The notes beneath the pieces are model-generated. The model did not search any database. It was not told the origin of the DNA and saw only the letters and a list, made by a program, of their open reading frames with translations. This document shows positions 44,801 to 51,556 of a stretch of 51,556 nt of DNA, one piece after another (the stretch's first letter is position 1; each line of letters begins with the position of its first letter). The stretch comes from Myxococcota bacterium (GTDB lineage Bacteria > Myxococcota_A > UBA796 > JAJRTE01): positions 1-51,556 of the forward strand of contig JAJRTE010000233.1 in the NCBI GenBank assembly GCA_024278455.1, read 5' to 3'. The position numbers and the translations under genes are program-made.

Positions 44801-45235
44801 GACATGGAAACCGACGGCGGCGGCTACACCATGGTCCGCTTCGACGACTCGAGCCTGGCCGGCGACCAGAACACCTACGCCGCGTTCTGCGCGGGCTACG
44901 GCCTCGAGGTCATCGTGCCGCGCACCAAGCTCCACGCCATGTCCATGCAGGGGTGGAACGGCAACGAGCCTCCCAACCTGGTCAACGTGTTTCCCAGGTA
45001 CAACGGCGCCTATGGCCTCTCGAACTGGACTGGGCGGTGCCGTGGCCAGGAATGCACCTTCTGGATGAGTGATTCGGACAGCTGTGGTTGTACCAACTTC
45101 GAACCGAACGGCGACAACGACACCAGCTACCGCATCTACCGACGCACCTCCGGGTGCGAGTTCGGCAACTGGAACGACGCATACAACCGCGTCGACATCC
45201 AGGGATGGGTCATCTGTTCCACGAACGACAAGTGA
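41852..45235 (+). CDS. Large MopE-like repeat protein with C-terminal fibrinogen-like domain
   Basis: The 1127-residue protein begins with about 50 polar residues and then a hydrophobic segment AAILGLLVLAFSCAC, probably a lipoprotein-type signal with a long n-region. An Asp/Thr/Pro stalk leads to about sixteen metal-binding blocks of two kinds: in the first half a shorter repeat with VPYDGVDQDCDGADL, in the second a 60-residue type with CDGVDNDCDS and FYRDADGDGYGD loops. Residues from about 945 form a fibrinogen-like domain: SCLEIKQADPSAASGNYAID, then PFQVFCDMETDGGGYTMV, typical of ficolin/intelectin-type lectins. A surface adhesin or sugar-binding role is inferred. GGAGG lies 7 nt before the ATG; the long pre-signal region makes the start uncertain. 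Confidence 0.85.
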   Translation: MVAQLSLDGSRCPWHQQYRQGSGGPGQRGNERRTPWHGRCRWRSDWPAGRAAAILGLLVLAFSCACQDIPGDDDSTSVPPSSPVAEPTSTPWEEFLDQDGDGYSVEDGDCDDTDPRVYPGGVEIAYDGVDQDCDQADLTDVDGDGYDSLQVGGPDCDDSNPDTHPGAEETGDGRDNDCNGLVDDGVDTVDNDGDGYSEMDGDCDDADHHISPAAEEVPYDGVDQDCDGSDLTDADGDGHDGGTDGTDCDDNDPSISPSATEVPYDGIDQDCSGSDLDDLDEDGSPGGPAGDDCDDNDPARSPALDEIPYDGIDNDCDGHDLEDVDADGHVGMEAGGDDCNDDDPAIHPQAAEVPYDGVDQDCDGADLNDADGDGYVATQAAGDDCDDNDVNTHPGATEFADGRDNDCDGSIDENLSTTDDDGDGYAESDGDCNDYDAATHPGAEDVPYDGVDQDCDGADLTDVDGDGYPGGLEGTDCNDEDALTWPGAQEIPYDGVDQDCDGADLDDVDGDGTPGGPGGPDCDDGDPFAYPEASEVPYDGIDQDCDGADLDDVDGDGFAASSTEQGTDCNDADDTIHPDADETCDGIDNNCDDIVDTDAVDRQTFYVDGDHDGFGDPGAPVEACAETDTWIPDDRDCDDTDAYINPEAQETCDGVDNDCDSAVDEDLLTPFYRDADGDGYGDPDTVLEACSAPGGYTTSPTDCDDNAAAVFPGADEVCNEIDDNCDGAVDEDQQNTYYRDADQDGYGDSSQFVLACSPPPGYVSDDTDCRDTNDAIHPGALEYCDGVDDDCDGAIDEGVLETFYLDDDGDGYGGNFTSLDACVAPEGYVLSNTDCDDNDPNVHPGATELCDEALTDENCNGLYNDQDPTTAQASMTSFYPDADGDGHGDEGDEGTLYCSAPTGGGVVWVTSNDDCDDTRATAHPGADELPNGLDDNCNGEIDEGISFSSCLEIKQADPSAASGNYAIDPDGPGGTISPFQVFCDMETDGGGYTMVRFDDSSLAGDQNTYAAFCAGYGLEVIVPRTKLHAMSMQGWNGNEPPNLVNVFPRYNGAYGLSNWTGRCRGQECTFWMSDSDSCGCTNFEPNGDNDTSYRIYRRTSGCEFGNWNDAYNRVDIQGWVICSTNDK

Positions 45236-45310
45236 CGCCGGAGGAGGTTTCGCCCGCGACCGGATGGCGTGCGTCTTCGCATCCCCCCCTGCAGATACAA
45301 GCTGCGGAAG

Positions 45311-45835
45311 TCAAGCAACAACGTAGTGTCCCTTGCGCACGTTCTTGATCTTGCCCGCCTGGCGGAGCTTGTACACGTTGTTGTGCACCTTCTTCGGGTT
45401 GAACCCAGTCGTCCGAATGAGCGTCGCCGTGTCGACTCCCTCTTCCGATGCTGCAATGAGGTCGTAGATCACATCTGCCGCGCTCTTCTTTCCCTTGCGC
45501 CGTGCTTTCCGTCCTCCCTTCTTCGCCCCCTTCTTTCCGGTCCGCGTGCGCGTGGCGGCTTTCGTCTTCTTTTCCGCAGGCTCGGGCACGGCTTCCTCGG
45601 CAGCCGGTGTCCCGGCGGCCTCTGTGGCATCAACCGGTGTCTCCGCGACCGGTGGTTCGGCGCTTCCGGGCGTTTCCATGGCCACACCCTGGTGGGCCGA
45701 TGAGTCGGGAGGACGGATATCCTCACCGGGGGGCTTCGATTCCGGGCTCAACTGGTCGGCAACCAGACGGATCCCCTCCTTGACGATCTCCAGCCCCACA
45801 GCCACCACCTCTTTCAGGATCTTCGGAAAAAGCAT
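45311..45835 (-). CDS. Lys-rich protein with C-terminal winged-helix-like domain
   Basis: The 174-residue protein has an amphipathic N-terminal helix (LFPKILKEVVAVGLEIVKEG), an acidic Pro/Ala/Glu linker, a histone-H1-like basic run (TGKKGAKKGGRKARRKGKK), and a C-terminal domain of about 55 residues (VIYDLIAASEEGVDTATLI, then HNNVYKLRQAGKIKNVRKG) that looks like a winged helix with a basic wing. This suggests a nucleoid- or nucleic-acid-binding protein, possibly membrane-associated; inference only. The second Met codon (45835) is chosen since AGGAG lies 7 nt before it, while it is just 1 nt before the first ATG (45841). Confidence 0.7.
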   Translation of the reverse strand: MLFPKILKEVVAVGLEIVKEGIRLVADQLSPESKPPGEDIRPPDSSAHQGVAMETPGSAEPPVAETPVDATEAAGTPAAEEAVPEPAEKKTKAATRTRTGKKGAKKGGRKARRKGKKSAADVIYDLIAASEEGVDTATLIRTTGFNPKKVHNNVYKLRQAGKIKNVRKGHYVVA

Positions 45836-46265
45836 TGCCATACTCCTTTTCTTGCAACAGGTTCCTCATGATGAGGCATTCGTCCACTCCCCATGACACA
45901 GAGAGGATTACGCGCTCCCTGCCTTTACGAGCGACCCCGCACTCGAGTTCCTCCCCTTATACAGCCATATCCCCAGTACTTTCAACCGCTACTCTCTCCG
46001 GGGATCGGAAAAGGACTTTTTTTCTCCCGCAACATCACCGGCTGGAACAGCCAGGGACTCCCGGCACCACGATCCACGAACGCGAAAAACGTGGTGCTTG
46101 CGCGGCGATATCGCCCTGTCTCGTGTTCCTGGAACGGAATATCGCATTTCTCGTACCGCTCCAGCACATCATCCTGTAGGATGATCAAGAAGCCGGCCAA
46201 GGGGTGCGATCACTGCGAGGCCGGACATCCTGCCACAGACAGGGCAGTAGGGAGGAGGAACTGGA
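45836..46265. other. 430-bp divergent region upstream of the acyl-CoA synthetase
   Basis: This is locally the most AT-rich stretch of the window, including a run of seven T at about 46017-46023. It holds the ribosome-binding sites of both flanking genes, the inverted repeat at 46168-46185 and a weak minus-strand frame (45982-46200). No terminator or RNA gene is clear. Confidence 0.4.
46168..46185. promoter_or_regulatory. Perfect 8-bp inverted repeat, candidate operator
   Basis: ATCATCCT and AGGATGAT are separated by 2 nt, about 80 bp before the acyl-CoA synthetase start. The right arm overlaps a TAGGAT that could serve as a -10 element. The size and symmetry fit a dimeric repressor site. Confidence 0.5.
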
Positions 46266-48068
46266 ATGGCACGAACGATTCTTCGCGTGTTCTTCGACAA
46301 GGTCAACGCGCTTGGTACCTCGCGCCCGGCGCTGAGAGCGAAGCGTCACGGTGAGTGGGTGGCGTGGACGTGGAAAGACTACGGCACGCACGTGTCGCTT
46401 GCGGCCGAAGGGTTGCGTGCACTCGGCGTAGGCACCGGGGACCGGGTCGTTATCTTGAGCGGCAACCGTCCCGAGTGGTTGTTTGCGGACGTGGCTGCCA
46501 TGTGTCTCGGGGCAGCCGGCGTGGGAGCCTATCCAAACGACCTCCCGGGCAATATCGAGTACCTGGTGGCCCATTGCAGGGCGAAGGTGGTCGTCGTCGA
46601 CACCTTGGCGCAGCTCGTCAAGACCGATGGATGGCGTGACAGGCTCGATCATCTCAAGGCCGTCGTGGTCATGGAGCCCGGACCGGACATGCCTGGCGGC
46701 AAAGTGATGTCCTGGGACGACATGCTCCAACTCGGCAAGCCCCGTCACGAATCGGCGCCGGACGCGGTGGAGAGCGAGGCCAGGGCGATTCCCCCCGATC
46801 ACATCGGGATGATTGTCTACACTTCGGGGACCACCGGTCCGCCCAAGGGGGCCATGTATTCTCACACGAACATTCTCTACGAAAGCGAGGCGCTCAAGCA
46901 GATTCTCGTGCGTGAGGGAGAAATCCTTACCACCATTTCCTACCTCCCCCTTTGCCACATCGCCGAACGGTTGCAGGGTGAACTGGTGGCCATCCTTGCC
47001 GGCGCGACCGTGAACTTCGCCGAAAGCCTGGACAAACTCAAGGACAACCTCGGGGAGGTCCGCCCCACGGTCCTCCTCGCCGTGCCTCGAGTCTGGGAGA
47101 AGTTCTACGCCGCTATTCGCGGGCAGTTCGAGGCCACGACAGGGGTGACGAGGCTTCTTGTTAACCAGGCAAGGTCGACCGGCGCCCGGGTCGCCTATCA
47201 CCGCAATCACGGCCAGGAACTGCCGCTCCTCCTCGAGCTGAAATGGCGTATCCTTCGCCCTCTCGTCGCCGACAAGCTCAAGCGCGCCCTGGGTCTCGAC
47301 CGCGTGTCCCTGTTCCTCTCCGGGGCGGCCCCTCTTTCCCGGGTCGTGGCCGAGTTCTTCGGAGCGCTGGACATGGACATTCACGAGGTCTACGGCCAGA
47401 CGGAATGTGTGGGTGTTTGCACTGTCAACCCGCGGGGAGGGGTGCGTTTCGGCACAGTGGGATTGCCGATGGAGGGGTGCGAGGTCATCCTGGCCCCGGA
47501 CAACGAGATCCTCGTGAGAGGACCCAACGTCTTCGTGGGCTACCTGGACGACCTCGAGGCCACACGAGAGGCCATCGACTAGGACGGCTGGCTCCACACC
47601 GGCGACGTTGGCCTGTTCACCGACGAGGGGTACCTGGAAGTCACCGACCGCAAGAAGGACATCATCGTCACGGCGGGCGGGAAGAACGTAGCCCCCCAGA
47701 ACATCGAGAACGCCCTCAAGACCTACCCAGGCATCAGCCAGGTGGTCGTGACAGGAGACCGGCGCAAGTACCTGGTCGCCCTGGTCGCCCTGGACCCGGC
47801 CGGAGTCGATGCCTTGTGCACAGCGGCAGGCATCGAGACATCTCCCATCGAAGAGCTTCTGCAACGGGACGAAATCCGTCGCGTAGTCCAGGGCTACATC
47901 GACGAAGTCAACGCGGGCGTGCCGTCCTACGCCCAGATCAAGTACTTCCGATTCCTCCCAGGGGAACTCTCCGTCGAGCATGGAGAAATGACGCCTTCTC
48001 TCAAGATCAAGCGCCGTGTTGTGGAAAAGGCCTACCGGGACCTGGTAGAATCCATGTATCAAACGTGA
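46266..48068 (+). pseudogene. Long-chain acyl-CoA synthetase interrupted by an in-frame TAG
   Basis: The frame encodes a normal AMP-forming acyl-CoA synthetase of about 600 residues, except for a TAG at 47580-47582 (codon 439). Before it are the ATP-binding motif YTSGTTGPPKGAMYSHTN, YGQTE and VGLPMEGCEV; immediately after it the frame continues with DGWLHTGDVG, DRKKDIIVTAGGKNVAPQNI and the C-terminal Lys motif region to 48068, without another stop. In family members the position before DGWLHTGD is commonly Glu or Asp, so GAG to TAG by one substitution explains it. Without readthrough the product lacks the C-terminal adenylation subdomain and would be inactive. It could be a recent nonsense mutation, a sequencing error or programmed readthrough. 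GGAGG lies 6 nt before the ATG. Confidence 0.85.
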
Positions 48069-48165
48069 GTTCCCGGCGCCGCGAGGGAAAGAGTACGAGC
48101 GTCCGAGAGAGGTTGCACAGGCTTGAGACTGCGGAAGCATGCGCAGCGGGAGGAACAGGGGCGAA

Positions 48166-50691
48166 ATGGCCGTGTCCAGTCCACCGGCGAAAGTGTGTTC
48201 CGCTCCCTGGGATGGAGCAGTTGTCCATGTGAGCGGCGAAGTCTATCCCTGCACGATGTTGTGCCACCGTTCCTGCGGCGAATCCCTCAGGCTCGGCAAT
48301 CTCCACCACAACTCCCTCGAGGCGATCCTTGACGGTCCCGCTGCCATGGCTGTCAGAGATCGACTCATCCGCGCGGATATCGGGAGTCTGTGCTGCGCTC
48401 ACTGCGACCGGGCATTCACCTGCAACCTCTACGGGGATCCGGTCGAGGCGCACCCGGAGGTACCCGCGAACTGGTCGGCTCGATCGAACGACATCTTCCG
48501 GCTCGAACTCGCCATCACGGACCGGTGCAACCTGCGCTGCCGGATGTGCGCCCTGGCGAGAGGAGACGCCACGCCCAAGGGCCTCGCCCCCGGTGGGCAG
48601 ATGCCCCTCGAGGTGGTTCGGGCCAGCATTCGCGGTGCCGTGGCTCTCGCGGGGGAAGCCCCCGTACAGGTGTGGCTGCACTGGCTGGGTGAACCCCTTC
48701 TCCATCCCCAGTTCCTCGAGGTGGTCCGTATCATCGCGGCGAGCGGCCCGGACGTGCGTCTTTTCCTTGTGACCAACGGCGCTGCCCTGACCCCCGCCCT
48801 GTCCCGGTCCCTCCTGGATCTGCCCTGCAGGCTTACCCTCTCCGTCTCCCTGAACGCCTGGACTCGCCCCACCTACCGAGCCATCCACGGCCCCGACCTC
48901 CTCGATCGCGTCGTCAAGAATGTCCGGTTCTATGTCGCTCACAAGCAGCGGGCCGGCAAGAGGGAAGAGTGGCCGGTCATCGTGACAGCGGTCGTGCTCG
49001 CGGAAAACCTGGACGAGATCCCCGATTTCGTTCATGGCTGGCGAGCCTACTTCGAAAGCACCGGGTGTCCCGCGTCGATCTCGCTCAACGGACGCCCCAC
49101 GACCAGCCATCACCAGGTCATGCTGCTCTGCGAAGTGGACCAGCCCGAATCTCCCGCCCTGTTCCGCACGGCGATACGCCGCACCGGGCTGACCGCGCCG
49201 GACCTCGGCCTGCATGAAACATCGGCAATCGACGCCCTGCTCACCTGGGCCGCGCTACGCCCCCACCAAGAGCCGCCACTGGAACACCTGGACCCCGCAC
49301 CGATCATGCGGCCGAGCATCCTGGCCGGGTCCGGTCCGGTCCTGGCCAGGGAGGTACCCGCCATCGTCAAGGCGCTCATCGACGCCGGCCACAACGACCT
49401 CGCACGCAGGCTCATCCTCGAACGGCTGGCCGGCACGGCGGCACAGGCCCGGCAGGGCCTACCTTCACCATCGTTCCAGGCCAGTGACGATCCGCACGAC
49501 GCCGGCGTCGATCTCGCCTTCTGGAGCGCGTTCGATGCAGCCGTGGAGCGGGGCGACCACGCCACACTACAGGCGCTCGCCGGGGCAGCACAAGGACAGA
49601 TCGCGCAGGACGCATGTTTCTGGCTGCTCCTGGGCAGCGCGCGGGCTGCGTCCGGCGACCCCGAGGCCGCAAGAGAAGCCTTCACGCAATGCCTTGCCAG
49701 CACACGAAACGCTTGCGCCGCGGTCCGGGCCGACGCTCGCCGCGGACTCTCCAACCTCCGCACCCATCTGGGCGGCGGCCATGCCGCGCCCGCTCACAGC
49801 CGGACCGCCCCGGGCAAGACGGCTCCCGGCGACGGGAACCTCGAGAAAAGGGCCGATCCCCAGCCCGCTACCGTTGGCCAGAAAGCCAACGAAACACGGC
49901 AGGGCCGGGCCTCGTCCCCGGAAATCACGGACAGGTCCACCCGGGAAGAGGCACGTGCACACGTCGAACAACAATGGCTGCAGGCCAAGGCTTCGCTGGA
50001 CGCCGGGGACTACCGTGCCGCCAGAGAAGCGCTCGATACTTGCCTCCCATCGCTGCGTCCGTGGCACCAGGACCTCGAACTCGATATCCGCCACGCGCTT
50101 GCCAGGCTGTGCCTGGAACTGGAGGAAGCCCCCACCGCGCTCGAGCATGCCGAACGGGCCGTCGCGCTGGCTCCACAAGACGCCTACAGCCACCGCCTGC
50201 GGGCCGAGGCGGAAGCGACCCTGCACTACCAGCGCGGCAGGCCGACCGGCGCAAGACGGGCCATCGGCACCTTCCTCGAGGACGACCGTTTCGATGCTGA
50301 CCAGCGTGCGCAATCTTTGTACCGAGCGCACTGTCACGGCGACGTCAGCGGGGCCATCGAACTATCTGACCGATTCCTCCGGTACCACCCCGGCCACCCG
50401 TTCGCGCTCTGGATACGTGGCGCCAACCGCCTGCTGCGGGACGACTCCCGCGCGTCCGAGGACCTCGAGGCAAGCGCGCGCATTGCCGAGGAGGCGAGTG
50501 CGGACTACCTCGACGCCATTCTGGATTCCCTGGCAGAGCTTGCGCTCCGGCGGGGAGACCCCCGTCGATCGGCGGCGCTCGCCGAGAGAGCACTTGCCAT
50601 CAGGCCGGACAGGGCGCAGACTGCCGCGCTGCTCGCTCGAGCCCGAAAGGCCTGTGCGGGGGGCCTCGAGGATGAGGTCGAGAACCACTGA
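48166..50691 (+). CDS. Radical SAM protein with N-terminal SPASM-like domain and C-terminal TPR repeats
   Basis: The 841-residue protein has three parts. Residues 11-86 match a SPASM domain: Cys11-x12-Gly24-x4-Cys29, LGNLHHNSLEAILDG, then Cys77-x2-Cys80-x5-Cys86. Residues about 110-330 are a radical SAM core with the cluster motif Cys121-x3-Cys125-x2-Cys128 (TDRCNLRCRMC), the WLHWLGEPLLHP glycine-rich segment, and VTNGAAL. From about 380 onward are helical TPR-like repeats, with a Pro/Thr-rich disordered break near 560-610. SPASM normally follows the radical SAM core and binds auxiliary Fe-S clusters for peptide or protein modification. The substrate is unknown. ATG 48166 is preferred (AGGGG 4 nt and GGAGG 12 nt upstream) over 48139. 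Confidence 0.82.
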   Translation: MAVSSPPAKVCSAPWDGAVVHVSGEVYPCTMLCHRSCGESLRLGNLHHNSLEAILDGPAAMAVRDRLIRADIGSLCCAHCDRAFTCNLYGDPVEAHPEVPANWSARSNDIFRLELAITDRCNLRCRMCALARGDATPKGLAPGGQMPLEVVRASIRGAVALAGEAPVQVWLHWLGEPLLHPQFLEVVRIIAASGPDVRLFLVTNGAALTPALSRSLLDLPCRLTLSVSLNAWTRPTYRAIHGPDLLDRVVKNVRFYVAHKQRAGKREEWPVIVTAVVLAENLDEIPDFVHGWRAYFESTGCPASISLNGRPTTSHHQVMLLCEVDQPESPALFRTAIRRTGLTAPDLGLHETSAIDALLTWAALRPHQEPPLEHLDPAPIMRPSILAGSGPVLAREVPAIVKALIDAGHNDLARRLILERLAGTAAQARQGLPSPSFQASDDPHDAGVDLAFWSAFDAAVERGDHATLQALAGAAQGQIAQDACFWLLLGSARAASGDPEAAREAFTQCLASTRNACAAVRADARRGLSNLRTHLGGGHAAPAHSRTAPGKTAPGDGNLEKRADPQPATVGQKANETRQGRASSPEITDRSTREEARAHVEQQWLQAKASLDAGDYRAAREALDTCLPSLRPWHQDLELDIRHALARLCLELEEAPTALEHAERAVALAPQDAYSHRLRAEAEATLHYQRGRPTGARRAIGTFLEDDRFDADQRAQSLYRAHCHGDVSGAIELSDRFLRYHPGHPFALWIRGANRLLRDDSRASEDLEASARIAEEASADYLDAILDSLAELALRRGDPRRSAALAERALAIRPDRAQTAALLARARKACAGGLEDEVENH

Positions 50692-51113
50692 CGCGCGCTC
50701 CACCGGGCTACTCGCCGGCGGTTTCCTCGCCTGGCTGGTCCGAGTCGCCTGTGGTCTCGGCGGCCAAGAAGAGCGGGATGTTTCGAGCACTTGGAGCGCG
50801 CGGTCTCCTGCTAGGCCGCGTCCTGGTCGCCCGCCGGATCGGCAGGAGCCGGCCGCAACCCAGGCTCGAGGCCTCAACAGCTTGGGCAGTGCGACGCCAC
50901 CGTCCAGTATCACCGAGATGACCTGTTTGCCGTCCTCGTTCGCCTGATGTGTGGGAGGGGCTGATCCCGGCCTTCACCCAGTTGGACTCGAGGGACTGTT
51001 GGGAAAAGAACACCTGGCCGACATGGCAGGTCGAGAGTCTTTCATTGACCTTGCCGACTCGCGACTCACGAACAGCGACTCGCGACCCACGACCCGCGAC
51101 GCACGGTGCCCTG
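50692..51113. other. 422-bp intergenic region with heptamer array
   Basis: Apart from the array at 51056-51104 I see no supported gene here. Both strands have open frames of up to 100 residues, but none has a ribosome-binding site plus a natural composition. No terminator is clear. Confidence 0.4.
51056..51104. repeat. Heptanucleotide tandem array, GACTCGC type (7 units)
   Basis: Seven units run GACTCGC, GACTCAC, GAACAGC, GACTCGC, GACCCAC, GACCCGC, GACGCAC. The array ends 9 bp before the 3' end of the Rpn-like gene, so it follows that gene as the 3511-3566 array follows the YcaO gene. Confidence 0.8.
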
Positions 51114-51556
51114 CTATTCCGGAAGGTCGAGCCCGGAGAGGCTCTCCGCGGTAAGGACTTGCCCAGAGAGCCGTTCCAATGTCTCCGGGTCCCGAATCGC
51201 CTTCACCCGGGTCTCTACCGCGGCACTCAACGGCCCAAACTTCAACGTGAGCAGATTCAACAAGACGGTCTGCATGCCCTTCTGCATGCCCTTTTGCATG
51301 CCCTCTTGCATGCCCTTTTGCATGCCCTTTTGCATGCCCTTCTGCATGCCCTCTTGCATGCCCTTCTGCATGCCCTCTTGCATGCCCTTCTGCATGCCCT
51401 CTTGCATGCCCTTCCGCATGCCCTTTTGCATGCCCTTCTGCTGATTCTCAGCGATCACCCTGTCCAGCCACGTGCGTTCGGCGCGCTGTGCTTCCATGTA
51501 TCCCTCCTCGCGAAGCAGGTCGTCCGTCCGGCGGTCCGACGCTTCGTCCTGTTCCA
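51114..51556 (-). CDS. C-terminal end of an Rpn/PD-(D/E)XK-type protein with GMQ(K/E) repeats (partial)
   Basis: The frame is open to the right edge of the window, so this is the C-terminal 147 residues of a longer protein. It reads DRRTDDLLREEGYMEAQRAE, then fourteen tetrapeptide repeats GMQK/GMQE, then a short domain with LLNLLTLKFGPLSAAVETRV and IRDPETLERLSGQVL. Long charged tetrapeptide repeats followed by a LTxRFGxLxxxxxxRI-type tail are typical of Rpn-like recombination-promoting nucleases and DUF4351-type proteins annotated as putative transposases. The nuclease domain would lie beyond the window. The internal Met at 51497 is not the true start. Confidence 0.7.
   Translation of the reverse strand, partial: EQDEASDRRTDDLLREEGYMEAQRAERTWLDRVIAENQQKGMQKGMRKGMQEGMQKGMQEGMQKGMQEGMQKGMQKGMQKGMQEGMQKGMQKGMQTVLLNLLTLKFGPLSAAVETRVKAIRDPETLERLSGQVLTAESLSGLDLPE
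51267..51434. repeat. Fourteen 12-bp tandem repeats in the Rpn-like gene
   Basis: Fourteen 12-bp units, each containing the palindrome GCATGC, encode GMQ(K/E/T) or GMRK tetrapeptides. Units differ mainly at one or two positions (CTT, TTT or CTC). Copy-number change keeps the frame. Confidence 0.95.

Noticed and set aside
45982..46200. 72-residue minus-strand frame with natural-looking composition (GFLIILQDDVLERYEK)
   Set aside because: It starts at TTG without a ribosome-binding site, has lower GC at third positions than neighbours and spans the inverted repeat. It could be a remnant, but I cannot support it.
50708..51013. 101-residue minus-strand frame behind the radical SAM gene
   Set aside because: Arg/Thr/Ser-rich composition, no ribosome-binding site and no recognised motif.

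Overview
The window is GC-rich bacterial chromosome (roughly two thirds G+C by eye) with 32 gene or gene-fragment calls on both strands and no rRNA, tRNA, CRISPR array or complete mobile element. The gene types suggest a deltaproteobacterial-type lineage (Myxococcota or an uncultured relative): MopE-like Asp/Cys repeat proteins, a Hanks kinase fused to a formylglycine-generating-enzyme-like domain, Kazal and fibrinogen-like domains in secreted proteins, a giant lamin-tail-domain lipoprotein, minor-pilin genes and many TPRs. No 16S gene or marker fixes the taxon, so this is inference.

Layout. 1-3.3 kb: a five-domain S1 RNA-binding protein, translationally coupled to an unusual fusion of an HldE/RfaE2-type nucleotidyltransferase with a deoxyhypusine-synthase-like domain. 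3.3-3.6 kb: two heptanucleotide repeat arrays. 3.6-7.5 kb: a YcaO-TPR protein, a tiny zinc ribbon, a small exported protein, a selenoprotein of the SelW/Rdx type read through an in-frame TGA, and a short unknown protein. 7.6-11.7 kb: a minus-strand operon of alpha/beta hydrolase, EcsC-domain protein and metallophosphoesterase. 11.9-15 kb: an eight-repeat MopE-like secreted protein, ArfB and an M50 membrane protease. 15.3-21.5 kb: the kinase/FGE protein, a lipoprotein and a PPC/DUF296 protein. 21.6-25.9 kb: a minus-strand minor-pilin operon (PilV-, PilW- and PilX-like plus two membrane proteins). 26.4-33.5 kb: one 2388-residue surface lipoprotein. 34-40 kb: a PPDK-related protein without the PEP-binding barrel, a TrmN6-like methyltransferase and a GT4 glycosyltransferase. 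40.1-45.2 kb: two more MopE-type secreted proteins, one with Kazal domains and one with a fibrinogen-like end. 45.3-51.6 kb: a Lys-rich winged-helix protein, an acyl-CoA synthetase interrupted by an amber codon, a radical SAM protein with its SPASM-like domain at the N-terminus, and the C-terminal end of an Rpn-like protein that runs off the window.

The main theme is the cell surface: four large or medium acidic, presumably calcium-binding exported proteins and a minor-pilin operon sit within 34 kb, among housekeeping genes for translation rescue, tRNA modification and proteolysis. The most noteworthy observations are the selenoprotein gene with a convincing SECIS hairpin (6597-6833), which standard ORF calling breaks; the inverted SPASM/radical SAM order; the nucleotidyltransferase-DHS-like fusion; intergenic 7-bp tandem arrays; and strong over-representation of the palindrome CTCGAG across the window.
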